From Lepus europaeus (taxonomy: Eukaryota > Chordata > Mammalia > Lagomorpha > Leporidae), in assembly GCF_033115175.1 (NCBI RefSeq), contig NC_084835.1, forward strand, positions 59,936,448 through 60,000,447: a stretch of 64,000 nt of DNA, read 5' to 3'. The first letter of the stretch is position 1; every line of letters begins with the position of its first letter. Shown here one piece after another: positions 9,723-20,462 of the stretch. The notes under the pieces are model-generated. The model had not been told where the DNA came from. It made no database searches and worked only from the letters and a program-made list of their open reading frames with translations. A program made the translations under genes and the position numbers.

Positions 9723-10868
9723 AATGAACGTGAACGTGGCCTGGGTCAGAGGAGACACTGTGCTTAAAGCCTCTAGTAACAACACACAGGGGCCCGAGGG
9801 ACAGCCCAGGTGCACGGACCAGTCAGCTCAGAGCTCTGAGAACTGAGTCCAACCCTTCGGCCTCAGTGTGAACCTGCGCCTGCAAGTCACAGCATGACAA
9901 CAAAGAATGACGGTGCTTTGCCGATGCGGACGGTCTCTCACGCTTTCTGCTCCTCTTCAGGATGCTGGGTGTGCCTCTCCCTGCTGCTGGTTATTTACGG
10001 CGTGGGTTTGTGCGTGTCGGGGAGCAGTCAGTGGGGGAGAAGGGAAAAGACAAAGCCAGACTGGAAGGCAGGCGGAAGGTGGGCAGTGTAGGAAACGTGG
10101 GGGACAGAAAGGTCAGCAGGGACCACAGATTTAGGGGATGAGACAGAAACAAGGCTCTGGCAGGAGCCGTGAAGCCTGGGGCTTGAGGGATGGGGAGAAG
10201 GATTCTAGAAAACGCTGCTGCTTTGTGTTGTGCAGTCTAAGGTCTCTGCCCGGCTTGAGCTTCTGTGTTTTTTTGGATGCGGTGCTGGGCTAAGCCACCA
10301 GTATAGGAGATTGCAACACTGTCACAGAGTCTCCCATTCATGTTGAAAGAGAATTTTGCAACTCCTCTATCAAGAAGTGTCTATTTTTTTGTCTCTTGAA
10401 TCTGAACTAGAGTCACCCCAAAAGTGACAGCCAGGGAGTTCCCATGAGGGCCCCAAATGCTCCCTGAGATGCAAACCAAGCAGCAGTAAAAGCCAGGGTG
10501 ATCAGTCAGATCACGTTAGGGAAATGTACAGGGGGCTTAGGTGAATCCTCCCATCAGACAGCAAGAGGAAAGGGCTGTTGTGTACAGTCAGTCAGGCAGT
10601 TGTTGTGGGAAATCTATATGAGGACTTAGGGACTTGGTTCAGGGCTGGGACCGATTACTTCCAATGTTTTGGGAAAGAATTTAGGTTCCCTTTTCAGTCC
10701 CTGAGGATGTTCGCAGCCTGGGCTTGCGTTCAGGCAGGGAAACACCTGCAGCTGGCTGGATCGCAGGACAGTCCGGGGAGTTTCTGTCAGGACACAGAAA
10801 CAAAGGTGGGGGAGCTGGGGGACCCTACAGCTCCCGAGTGCTCTTAGAAACCCTTGAAGCATCACCCT
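9723..10868. other. Single-copy stretch
   Basis: About 1.1 kb of balanced composition with no recognised repeat or gene. The short open frames overlap on both strands without any recognisable domain. Confidence 0.45.
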
Positions 10869-11480
10869 GTTGAAGGCGCCCCTCTGGGCTGCTAGAAGAT
10901 GACCACGTGATGTGCTTTGCCCCACGGGTCCCGCTGACAGCTGGCCCACTGTTGGACAGGAGTGGGGCTGCTGAGCCCACATGATGTGGGCTAGGCAGGG
11001 AGCTCGAGAACAAAGGAGCCGAGAGACCACCAGCAGGCTTTTTGCTTCAGCCTTGCCCTGCCTAAAACTCCACCCCTTCTGTGCCCATCCAACACAGCTG
11101 CAGATTCCACAAGCCCATTCCCTATCATGCACCTGAGTCTCCCTTCCCCACGTGTACCAGAAACCACGTGACCATATGTTTGCTGTGCCCCATGGGCAGA
11201 TGCCATAACACCTTCCCGGAGATCGCCGCGGGAACTGAAGCCCTGCCCAAACTCTGCCTCATTTGCATATTCAATCAGGGCACCGCCCCTTCCCTATAAA
11301 GGGACATCCTGAACTTTGGTAGGGCAGCCATCTTTCCTCATGGTGAGAGGTTGCCCACATTCATGTTTGAACGAGCACTACCTCTTTAAGTAAATCTTCC
11401 TTTCCTTGCACCTCTATCTGTGTCTCTGCTTTGAATTCTCTCCCACTGAAAAAGAGAATCCAGAATAAACCCAGCCAGGG
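10869..11480 (+). mobile_element. Probable ERV LTR (boundaries uncertain)
   Basis: LTR-like promoter layout on the plus strand: two CACGTG E-boxes (11149-11154, 11165-11170), an octamer ATTTGCAT (11261-11268), a TATA box TATAAA (11295-11300), then 'agtaaatcttcctttccttg', which looks like an R/U5 poly(A)-signal region. It may start at TG 10869 or later, and I found no convincing TSD or internal viral sequence. A host promoter with the same motifs is the alternative. Confidence 0.45.
11261..11300 (+). promoter_or_regulatory. Octamer and TATA box of the probable LTR
   Basis: ATTTGCAT at 11261-11268 lies 26 bases upstream of TATAAA at 11295-11300, a normal arrangement for a Pol II core promoter. 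Transcription would begin near 11325 if it is active; activity is not shown by sequence. Confidence 0.4.
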
Positions 11481-12390
11481 ACCCCACGCCTCACAACGCA
11501 AACATCCGGTAAGAGCAGTGCCAATGCTATGAAACAGACCAGCCCCTGCAGCCAGTGGAGCCCAAACTGTGGATTCCCAGAACTGTGAACAAACACATGG
11601 TGTCTGTGTTGTGCTACCAAGCTTTGGAATGGCTTGTTCTTCAACAAAGCTAACCCATAGAGGCAGGATCAAGCGATCCCAAACTTCAGTAAGGCTGTGA
11701 GCAGATGGGGCTAGGTGCGTGCTCAACGTGGGTGTCCAGGAACTCATCCCTGGCCCCCACCCTTGTAGCTGGGGTCCCTGTGTCCAGCCGGCCCTGCTGT
11801 GCCCCATGGCTTCCCAGGGCTGGGACCACACAGCTCTCTCTGGTCGGCCGTCCCACTTAAGAGTTTGGATTTATGACTTGCTCTTATATAGTCCAAAGCA
11901 GCAACATTATGAATGAGGAAGGTATGTTATTTTTAGAGGAATTGTGAGGTGGAGGAGAAAGACCAACGCTGCTCTGAGCTCGCCCTCCCCTCTCCCCATC
12001 ATCCGCCCTGAGGATATCTGCTGGTGACAGTCTCTTCCCTTTGCTGACCCAGTTAGCTGGTCTGGGTGATGCAGCCAGCACCTCTCCACAGGTGGAAAGC
12101 CTGGGAATCTGGGTCACTGGGAAAGAAGGGACTGAGAAAGGAAGGCCAAAGTAACAGTACTCGGACCAGTGAGGGAACAGGCGCTGTGCTGTACGTGCAA
12201 GGTGAGAAGCACACAGGACGATATATAGTATACATGTGTGCTAAGATGGGATGCCATGCTCAATGAACTTGTTGTGACATGATTTCCTGTGCTCTGGGGA
12301 CAATTGACACAAACTTGGAAACACCATAAAGTTGACCTGGGGTGGAATCAATTGCTGTCCTCAAAAAATCAAATTGGGGATTGATTGGGT
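11481..12390. other. Single-copy stretch
   Basis: No repeat or gene recognised. It contains a short 'gatatatagtatacatgtg' segment at about 12220, with no further structure. Confidence 0.45.
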
Positions 12391-12530
12391 TGTCCATTAA
12401 CTCATTCATTCATCTGGCATTTGCTGAATAGTAGGTTCTGAGGTGCAGTGAGCAAAAACGAGAAGTCTCAGAATGTATGGAGCTTCTATTCTAGAGGGAA
12501 AACACCCAACAACCACATCACTATAAAGCA
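12391..12530 (+). repeat. Ancient mammalian repeat relic
   Basis: The order 'aactcattcattcatctggc', 'atttgctgaatagtagg', 'gagcaaaaacgag' and 'tatggagcttctattctaga' matches a widespread old mammalian LINE2/MIR-age repeat. It is too decayed for me to name the family. Confidence 0.5.
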
Positions 12531-12710
12531 TCATTCGGTCTGCAGTGCTCCTGGTCCTCCTTGGATTGGTCTGTGACCTCATGTGCTTTAGGGGATTCTG
12601 ATGATAGCAAAGGGGGCTTCAGGAGAACTGAGGGCTACAGATAAGTGGTAGTTACGTTTCGCTCAGGGCCTGGGGTTCCTGGAAAAGAAAGCCCTCAAGA
12701 CCAGAGGGGA

Positions 12711-12940
12711 CGGGGCCAGTGCTGTGGCATAGCGAGTAAAACCGCCACCTGCAGTGTCCCATATGGGTACTGGTTCAAGTCCTGGCTGCTCCACTTCTGA
12801 TCCAGCTGCCTGCTAATGCTCCTGAGAAAGCAGCCCTTGCACCCATGTGGGAGACCCAGAGGAAGCTCCTGGCTCCTGGCTTTGAATCAGCACGGCTCCA
12901 GCCATTGCAGCCATTTGGGGAGTGAGCTAGTGGATGGAAG

Positions 12941-12979
<39 letters not shown>

Positions 12980-13031
12980 TGCTTCTCTGTAACTCTGCCT
13001 TTCAAATAAATAAATTTTTAAATAAACAAAA
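12711..13031 (+). mobile_element. CSINE, older subfamily, with TSD
   Basis: The head 'ggggccagtgctgtggcata' is followed by a B-box-like 'ggttcaagtcc', a (CT)n tract at 12943-12975 and an A/T tail. The TSD 'aagaccagagggga' (12697-12710 and 13032-13045) is perfect over 14 bases, unexpectedly intact for this subfamily. Part of the body before 'cttgcacccatgtgg' is shortened. Confidence 0.95.
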
Positions 13032-13229
13032 AAGACCAGAGGGGAGATAAAGGACCTCCTGGTGTTCAGGGACGCTGTAGGGCCAGCTGCACCACACCCT
13101 GAATTCAGGGAGCTAATTTTAATGAGGGTGATTTGAATCATGAAAGCAGGGCAAGGAAGCTTGAAGCTAAGGAAAGGAGGCGAGGAGAGACTAGGACCTG
13201 ATGGTTTTTAGCATCTGCATCCGAGGTTC

Positions 13230-14578
13230 TGTATAGAGGCTTGTTTCCACGGGCACCACATCTGGCTGCACCATACCTCTGTTGATGCACACTTGGGTTG
13301 TATCCACATCTTGGCTATTACGAATGACGTGGCTGTGAATGTGGGGTTCAGACCCCTCTCTGAAACTCTACCTGACACTGGCTTCTGTAGAGCTGGACCA
13401 TTTGATATTCCAAGCCACAGTTCACAAACATTCCATTTTCTCTACATGTTCACCAATACTTACTATTTTTGGTTTGGTTTGGTTTGGTTTGATGGTATGG
13501 GTAATGGGTGTGGGGTGGCTTTGATTTGCATTACCCTAATGATTAGTGATGTTGGCCATCTTTTCATATGCTTGGCGGCCATTTGCATATCTTCTTTGGA
13601 GAAATGTCTATACAAGTCCTTTGCCTATTTTCTAATTTTGTCATTGTTATTGTTGAGGTGTAGGTGTTTTTAATATATTCTAGATATTAACCCCTTTTCA
13701 GGTGTGTGCCTTGCAAATATTTCATTCTGTGAGCTGCCTTTTCATTCTACTGATTGTGTCCCTTGATGCACAGAGGTTTTACATCTTGATGTAGTCTAAT
13801 TTATCTGTTCTCTCCTTTGTTGCCTGTGTTTTGGGTGTCACATCAAGAAAACAGTTAAATTGTTCAACAGTGTTATAAGGCAAATAGTTAAGATGAAATT
13901 TCATGCAGCTTTTCTCTTATGTCTTAGCTTTAGTTTTTACACGTAGATTTTTGATCAATTTTGAGTTAACTTTTGTATATCACTTAAGACAGGGGTCCAA
14001 CTTCATTCTTTCACACATGGATATCCAGTTTTCACAGCACAATTTGTTGAAAAGATAGTCCTTTCCCCATTGGCTCCCTTGAAGAAAATCATTTGACTCT
14101 ACACGTGCGGACTTATCTCCGGGCTCTCCATTTTGCCTCTGTTTACACCTATACCGCACTGTCTTAATTACTGTAATTTTTAGTAAGTTTTGAAGTCAGG
14201 AAGTATGAGTCCCTGATTTTGTACTTTTTTAAGTTGATTTTTAACTGTTCAGTTTCCCTTGAAATCCCATCTGAATTTTAGGATGGATATTTCTTTTTCT
14301 GGAAAAAAAAAATGCTCTTGGGATTCTGGCAGAATTGCACTGACTCTGTCGACTATTTTGGGCCCCACTGACATCAGAAGAATATAAAGTCTTCCCGGCC
14401 GTGAACGCGAGATGTCTCTCCATATATTGGTGTCATTCTTTAAATTTCTTTCAGGAACATTCTATGGTTTCCAGTGTACAAGTCTTTCATCTCTTTGTCA
14501 AGCTTATTGTTACGTATTTTATTCTTTTTAAAGCCATTGTGGAATTGTTTTACTAATTTTCTTATTGGATTGCTCATT
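13230..14578 (-). mobile_element. Old LINE-1 (L1M type), 3' part
   Basis: Read on the plus strand this is the reverse complement of L1 3' sequence, with the standard run of phrases: 'cttgggttgtatccacatct', 'gatttgcattaccctaatga', 'gccatttgcatatcttcttt', 'aggggtccaacttcattctt' and 'tggatatccagttttcacag'. The ORF2 end is heavily mutated and not translatable. It continues at 14932 after a CSINE insertion. Confidence 0.88.
13468..13492. repeat. (TTTGG)n microsatellite
   Basis: About four to five units of TTTGG inside the L1 relic. Confidence 0.85.
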
Positions 14579-14930
14579 TTTTAAAATTTTTATTTATTTA
14601 TTTTTTTAGACAGGCAGAGTTAGACAGTGAGAAAGAGAGACAGAGAGAAAGGTCTTCCTGTTCCCGTTGGTTTACCACCCAAGTGGCCACTAAGGCCAGC
14701 GCATTGTGGCCGGCACATTGTGGCCGGTGCACTGCGCCGATCCGAAGCCAGGAGCCAGGTGCCTCCTCCTGGTCTCCCATGCGGGTGCAGGGCCCAAGCA
14801 CTTGGGCCACAGCAGAGAGCTGGACTGGAAGAGGAGCAACCAGGACAGAACCGGCACCCCAACCGGGAATAGAACCTGGGGTGCCGGCGCCACAGGCAGA
14901 GAATTAGCCTAGTGAGCCGCGGTGCCGGCC
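14579..14930 (-). mobile_element. Young CSINE inserted in the L1
   Basis: Ends at 'gagccgcggtgccggcc'. Imperfect TSD: 'gattgctcatt' (14568-14578) and 'gattcttcatt' (14932-14942). The body carries an internal duplication around 14697-14735, where the phrase 'cattgtggccgg' appears twice. Confidence 0.93.
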
Positions 14931-14931
14931 A

Positions 14932-15055
14932 GATTCTTCATTGTTAATATATAGAAACCCAAGTAATTTTTGTCTGTTGATTTTGTATCCTGCAACTTTG
15001 CTGAATTTGTTTATTTTAACAATGACATATATATAAATGAATATAACTTTTTAAA
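14932..15055 (-). mobile_element. Old LINE-1, continuation
   Basis: 'attgttaatatatagaaacc' and 'gttgattttgtatcctgcaa' continue the L1 ORF2 reverse complement interrupted at 14578. The two pieces are collinear in the L1 consensus. Confidence 0.85.
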
Positions 15056-15071
15056 TACTTTCAAAACCAAG

Positions 15072-15325
15072 CTCCTGGGGCAGGCAGGAGTGGTTAGGAT
15101 GTCACATGGGGTGGCAGCACTCCATTTTTGAGTGTCCGAGTTCGGGGCCAGGCTCCACTCTCGATTTCAGATTCCTATTAGTGCACACCCTGGGAGATAA
15201 TAGCCCAAGTCCTTGGATCCCTACCACCATGTGACTGTGGGGATGTGGGGCGTAAAGCAGCAGGTGGGAGATCACTCCATCTCGTTCTCTAGATCTCTCT
15301 GCCTCTCAAACAGCATTTACAAAAC
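15072..15325 (+). mobile_element. Decayed CSINE
   Basis: Recognised by 'ggggcaggcaggagtggtta', 'gtgcacaccctgggaga' and 'cccaagtccttgg', with a shortened 3' end 'ctctctgcctctcaaac'. It belongs to the oldest layer. Confidence 0.65.
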
Positions 15326-15424
15326 CAGAACCCTGCTCCCCACCTATTAGAAGGCTGTGCACGAGTGCTCTTTGCATCTAACAAATGCTGAGTGGAGATG
15401 GGAAGAATCCTGAGCACCTGTGAT

Positions 15425-15445
15425 GCTGCTGCTGCTGCTGCTGCT
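15425..15445. repeat. (GCT)7 trinucleotide repeat
   Basis: Seven perfect GCT units in single-copy sequence. No reading frame gives it a coding context. Confidence 0.95.
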
Positions 15446-15922
15446 AGTGCACGCTCCAAAAGCAGATCACGGCTGCGCGTGGCTTTGAATCTGTCAGTTA
15501 CACAAAATCAAGTGTAAATGGCTGACACACCGAGCTGAAAATGTTGAGGAGAGAGGGGAATTTAAGAGGTCTTGGTAGATGTTTTCAATTTGCTTAGTGT
15601 TAAATATGACCTCTGAATAAATTTAAATTGTGCTTATCCCCATATGTCAGAATTTTCACAGAAAATGGTAAACAACGTTTAATAAGAAAATTGCTTTGCT
15701 GTGTGAGATCGCCTACCAACCATGAATGAGGTGTCAGCGGTTTTCTAACTTAGGAAACACAGGGAGGAACTTCTCCTGCTTGAGAAAGGAAGTCTGACCT
15801 ACTCTCAAAGTAATTGGGAGGCCTCACTGAGAACATTGTAGTGGGGGAACGGATGTCACAGAATGTCTGGAATGGCGATTGGAGCGGCCAGGGAAGGCTG
15901 TGTATAGTGGGCTGTGCAGAGG
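15446..15922. other. Single-copy stretch, possible conserved non-coding DNA
   Basis: Repeat-free sequence of balanced to AT-rich composition. Positions 15480-15740 lack homopolymer decay and hold several homeobox-like AT cores, as enhancer-type sequence often does. Conservation cannot be tested here. Confidence 0.35.
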
Positions 15923-16090
15923 CAGGTTGACTGTCCTTTATCTGAAATGCCCAGACCGGAACTCTGTCGTATTTCGTTTTTTTTTTTTTTTTTTTTTTTT
16001 TTTTTCAGATTCTGGACTATTTACATAGACTGGTGAAGGATTTGGGAGCATTTTGGATTTCAGATGATGGGATTAGATACTCAACTTGTA
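15923..16090. mobile_element. Short Tigger-type DNA element
   Basis: The ends are inverted: 'caggttgactgtcc' at the left and 'gatactcaacttgta' at the right, whose complement begins 'tacaagttgagta'. The inside has 'cagattctggactatttaca' and a T run of about 28 bases at 15978-16005. This matches the non-autonomous Tigger class whose members read 'ttatccaaaatgc..'. Confidence 0.65.
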
Positions 16091-16955
16091 ATTTCAAGGA
16101 AAAGGCTGTGACTAAGAAAGTGGAATAATTGTCAATTGTTCTCACTGCTCAGGGCATGTCCTGGGGTCAGGGCTCCTATCTGTTGGGCCCTGCTTGCTGG
16201 CTGAGGGAGGGGAGGGCAAACATCCTAAACAGCAGGCGCATGCATTTCTCAGAACCCAGGATAGCCTCAGCTGGGACCCAGGAGTCTTTAGCCAGCCCAG
16301 CCTCCTGGGGCAGCAGCACCAGGAGTTGGAACAGGTGGGAATGTTGTCTGCAGCCCTGTGGCTCATCAGAGTCAGCCAGCAGCCGATCAGCAGACCCCAG
16401 GAGCTCTCTCAAGCACACAGCTTCCACAAGTCAAAGCCATTCCCTTCCTCCTTCGCCTAAGGGCAAATGCCCGTGGAGCGCCTCCCCAGACCCCGCTGTA
16501 ATGACTGTTTACGCAGCTTTCTGGTGGTTCATCTCATTATAGCCTGTTGACATAATAAGTGGGCCCCCAGCCTGGTAGCCAGGGCTGGAACCGGCTCGGG
16601 TTAGACTCTGACTCACTTGTTTCATGTGGTCAGGCTCCAGTTGTGTCTGCTCTCGGCTGATTTCAAGTCTGTGGTCTCAGCAACGTGAACGGCTCCAGAG
16701 GTCTGCCAGGTAACACCGCCTGCCGCCCCTCCTGCCTCCCCCAGCCCACACTGGGCTGCCATGGGCAGCCCCGCTGAGTGCACAGAAATAGCTCGCTCCA
16801 GTCCCCGTTCTCGGCGCTGATGCCTCCTCTGGGCATCGCTGCTGCCCACTGAACACCTGCTGCACACATTCATGCGCCTTTCTGTATCGCCTTAGCCCTA
16901 GGAGATGTGACGCATTAATTATTTCCCTATCTGTCCATCTTGTTCACTTCTCTTA
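16091..16955. other. Single-copy stretch
   Basis: About 860 bases, GC-balanced, without a recognised repeat or gene. Overlapping open frames on both strands have no recognisable domain. Confidence 0.45.
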
Positions 16956-17049
16956 TATTACTTACCTTTTCCCTTTTCCTTTTTACTTACCTTTTTTTTT
17001 ACTTACCTTTTTTCGTTATTACTTACCTTTTCCCTTTTCCTTTTTCCTC
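16956..17049. repeat. Pyrimidine-rich degenerate tandem repeat
   Basis: The unit 'attacttaccttttccc' plus 'ttttccttttt' occurs in full twice (about 16957 and 17017) with partial 'acttacctttt' copies between. Almost pure C/T on this strand. Confidence 0.75.
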
Positions 17050-17215
17050 TTTTCCCCTTTTCTTTTGAAAGGCAGAATGACGGGGGGGGGGGGGGAGTGG
17101 GGAGAGAAAAAGAGAGAGAGAGAGAGATTTCCCACCTGTTGGTTCATTCTTCAAATGCCCACACAGCCAGGGGTAGACCTGATTGAAGCCAGGAGCCAGG
17201 AACTTCACCAGGGTC
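17050..17215 (-). mobile_element. CSINE fragment with a G14 run
   Basis: Only the tail and distal body are present ('ttgaaaggcagaatga' to 'ccaggagccaggaacttcac'). The purine tract contains 14 consecutive G at 17082-17095. The head half is missing. Confidence 0.8.
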
Positions 17216-17241
17216 ATTGTGTGTCATAAGAAAAATATTGT

Positions 17242-17475
17242 CGGGGCCAGTGCTGTGGTATAGCAGGTAAAGCCTCTGCCTGCAGTGCCAGAATCTCATA
17301 TAGGCACCGGCTGCTCCACTTCCGATCCAGCTCTCTGCTATGGTCTGGGAAAGCAGTAGAAGATGGCTCAGGACCTTGGACTCCTACACCTTTGTGGGAG
17401 ACCAGGCTCCTGACTTCAGATCAGCTTAGCTCTGGCCGTTGCAGCCATTTAGGAAGTAAACCAGCAGATGGAAGA

Positions 17476-17508
<33 letters not shown>

Positions 17509-17546
17509 GTAATGCCGCCTTTCCAATAAATAAATAATTTTTTTCC
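17242..17546 (+). mobile_element. CSINE, older subfamily
   Basis: 'ggggccagtgctgtggtata' to 'ctttccaataaataaataat'; the middle keeps 'agatggctcaggaccttgga' and lacks a few bases of the body. Confidence 0.9.
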
Positions 17547-17585
17547 CCAAAAAGTAATTTAGTGCTGTATTTAAGACTTTCTTTT

Positions 17586-17878
17586 GGGAGCAATGGGTTA
17601 AGCCACCACTTGGAATGCCTGCATCCCAAATCAGAGAGTGTTGTTCGAGTCACAAGTCTGCACTTCCCATCCAGCTTCCTGCTATAGCACCTGGGAAGAA
17701 GCAGATGATGACTCAAGTCCTTAGATCGCCGCCACCTGTGTGAATAACCCTGCTGAAGTTCCTGGCTCCTGGCTGCAGTGAGGCCTACCCCTGCAAGATC
17801 TCCTTCTCTCTCTATTTCTCTCCCCTTTCCCCTCTCTTTCTGTCATTCTGCTTTTTAAATAAATAAATCTTTTGTAAA
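17586..17878 (+). mobile_element. Decayed CSINE
   Basis: 'ggagcaatgggttaagccac', 'cacctgggaagaagcagatg' and the tail 'tttttaaataaataaatctt' identify it. It lies just downstream of another same-strand CSINE. Confidence 0.75.
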
Positions 17879-18110
17879 ACTTCTCTTGAATTTGAAATTA
17901 TTTCACATTACTTTTTACCAAAATAATAAGAAATAAAAAATGATGAATTGGCAAGCAATAGGAACCTGATGCACTTAGGACAAGGGGATAAATAGGCAGC
18001 CCAAGCCTCCCTAACATGGTCAAAGGATAATCCTTCCAGATGCTTCAGTTGGCATAATTAAAAGGATAATCTGTTTGTGAAAGGGGATTGAGATAGTTAA
18101 CATTTTGTGG
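17879..18110. other. Spacer, nothing recognised
   Basis: AT-rich sequence with two near-repeats of 'aaaggataatc' (about 18023 and 18060). Confidence 0.4.
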
Positions 18111-18450
18111 GGCTGGCACTGTGGCGTAGGTGGTAAAGCTGCTGCCTGCAGTGCTGGCATCACGTATGGGTACCAGTTCATTTCCGGCTATTCCACTTCC
18201 AATCCAGCTCCCTGCTAATGTGCCTAAGAAAGCAGCAGAGGACGATGCAAGTGCTTGGGCCCCTGCACCTATGTGGGAGACACGGAAGAAGCTCCTAACT
18301 CCTGACTTTGGCCTGGCCCAGCCCTGGCCATTGTGGCCATTTGAGGAGTGAAACAGTGAATGGAAGATCTCTCTCTCCCTCCCTCTCCCTCTTTCTCTGC
18401 CTCTCTGTAATTCTGCCTCTCAAATAAATAAATTAATTTTAAAAAACTTT
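18111..18450 (+). mobile_element. CSINE, older subfamily, full length
   Basis: 'ggggctggcactgtggcgta' to 'ctcaaataaataaattaatt', with a CT-rich tract at 18370-18408. Confidence 0.92.
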
Positions 18451-18508
18451 TTCCATAATTTCAAACAAGGAGTTATAATAGTAGGGGTTATCAATATTTT
18501 TCTTTTTA

Positions 18509-18741
18509 AAAAATTTATTTATTATTTGAAAGGCAGAGTTACAAAGAGGCATAGGCAGAGACTCTTTCAGGTCTTCCACATGGGTGCAGGGGCCCAAGGC
18601 CCTGGGCCACCTTCTACTGCTTTCCCGGGCCATAGCAGAGAGCTAGATCGGAAGTGGAGCAGCCGGGACTCAAACCAGCATCCATGTGGGATACCGGCAC
18701 TGCACCTGCATGGGAGACCTGAAAGAAACTCCTGGCTCCTA
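18509..18741. mobile_element. Deleted CSINE fused to an inverted CSINE piece
   Basis: 18509 to about 18702 is a minus-strand CSINE that jumps from the tail tract directly to 'ggtcttccacatgggtgcag', losing about 80 bases. Just after 'gggataccggcactgc' comes a plus-strand body piece, 'acctgcatgggagacctgaa' to 'ctcctggctcct', with no head or tail. Confidence 0.7.
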
Positions 18742-19813
18742 TTCTCATGAAGATATATATGTGCATGCACATAACATTTGTATCTGTATTTAATTCTCTC
18801 TATCGCTCTGCACTGAAACCCTTAAGAGCTCCAATCCCCAACAAACAGCAGTGTTCAGCTGGCTTTCTTCCCTTTCCACATCTTTAGCAATGACAAATCT
18901 GGCTCCTGTTGCCCTTGGCATGCTGACCTATGTGGTCAGTCTCCTGAGCTGTACCCAGTCTTGCACTACTGCCCTGCCTGTCCCCTCCCTGGGCAGATGG
19001 CCTGCTCCGGCAGCAGGCTGGCCCTCACAAGGAGATCTTCCCCATGCTATGACTGTGGGTCCATGCTAGCCTGGCCCCCTGTGGGGAGACAAGCATCCTC
19101 CTCAGGGCTTGGGCTCTGAGGCCTCCACAGCTCCCTCTTTCCCCAATGCAGGCGCCTGCTCTGCTCAGCCTATTGTGCCTTGGATTGTATTGTTTAGAAA
19201 AGGAAGGCGGAGCCCCAAGGTACATTGAATGTAGTGTCCATCTCTACAAAATGTCAGCGTTCTTGCCACTTGGCTCTCAGTGTCCTGGAAGCCAACTTTC
19301 CATTGCTTCCCATTGCTTACACATCAACAACGAACAGGGCTTGCATTACCTGGTAAATGGTAAGACGAATTGGCTCACCTCATCATAACTTCTCCCTGGC
19401 TGTCCTGGCTAGCATCACCCCTGAACCCCACCATGGGGCTCCCTCCCTGCCTGGTGCTTCCCTCTCCTAAGTCATGCTCAGAACACCAGGGGCCCTGGAG
19501 TTTTCTACAGAAACAACCTTCGAGCCTTCATCTGGGGTTCCTAGCGCACACATTCCTGAGCTGTGGGGCAGCAAAGGCAGCTACTTGGAGACAGGGAGAG
19601 GAACAGGGAGCAGATTGTGGCACCCACAAGGCCCCTCCTAGTGCATGGTGAAGCTGAGGGTGGACAGGGAAAGAGTGAGTCACTGGCTGCCACAACCCAG
19701 ACTTTAGAGAAGCCTGAACATTGATAACGTGAGGCTGGCATTCAAGATGGTTAGGGATAGGATATATTTTATTTTATTCTTTTTCCTTTGATCTATAACT
19801 TTCAAGTATTTAA
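18742..19813. other. Single-copy stretch
   Basis: About 1.1 kb without recognised repeats. GC-rich from 18900 to 19160. No exon-like structure with paired splice sites stood out. Confidence 0.45.
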
Positions 19814-20462
19814 ATAGGGGCAGGCATTGGGCCTAGTGATTAAGACTCCAGGTAAGATGCTTGTGTTTCATACTGGAGTACCTGAGACCAATACTTAGCT
19901 CCGCCTTCTTTTATTTATTTATTTATTTATTTATTGACAGGCAGAGTGGACAGTGAGAGAGAGAGAGAGACAGAGAGAAAGGTCTTCCTTTACCATTGGT
20001 TCACCCTCCAATGGATGCTGTGGCCGGCGCGCTGCAACAATCCGATCCGAAGGCAGGATCCAGGTGCTTCTCCTGGTCTCCCATGGGGTGCAGGGCCCAA
20101 GCACTTGGACCATCCTCCACTGCACTCCCGGGCCATGGCAGAGAGCTGGCCTGGAAGAGGAGCAACTGGGACAGAATCTGGCGCCCCAACCGGGACTAGA
20201 ACCCGGTATGCCGGCACCGCAAGGCAGAGGATTAGCTTAGTGAGCCGCAGCGCCGGCCACTCCACCTTCTGACTCCAGGTCCCTGATCATCAGATGCCGG
20301 GAGGCAGCAGCAGTGGCTCAGGTAGTAGAGTTTCTGTCACCCACACGAGAGACCTGGATTGAGTCTGTGTTTCCCATTTCAGCTTAGCCAATAGGGGGAG
20401 TGAATCAGCAGACAGGAGCTCTTTCTCTCTGTCTCGCTAATTCTCAAGTAAAAAAAAAAACG
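19814..20462 (+). mobile_element. Decayed CSINE split by a young CSINE
   Basis: The head part is 19814-19909 ('ggggcaggcattgggcctag'). The body resumes at 20271 ('gactccaggtccctgatcat') and ends in 'tctcaagt' and an A run. Confidence 0.82.
19910..20259 (-). mobile_element. Young CSINE nested in an old CSINE
   Basis: Starts with a (TTTA)n-like tail and 'gacaggcagagtggacagtg'; ends 'gagccgcagcgccggcc'. The near-perfect TSD is 'ctccgccttct' (19899-19909) against 'ctccaccttct' (20260-20270). Confidence 0.95.

Noticed and set aside
9894-10134. Short plus-strand frames with hydrophobic segment, possible small membrane protein
   Set aside because: Two overlapping frames of similar length, no conserved start context, no known family.
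12711-12790. tRNA genes at CSINE heads
   Set aside because: A-box-like and B-box-like motifs are present in many copies, but none folds as a complete tRNA by eye, and all continue into SINE bodies.
13230-15055. An active LINE-1
   Set aside because: Only the 3' part is present, with many indels and a CSINE inside; ORF2 is not readable.
15425-15445. (GCT)7 as a coding poly-amino-acid tract
   Set aside because: No supported open frame or exon surrounds it.
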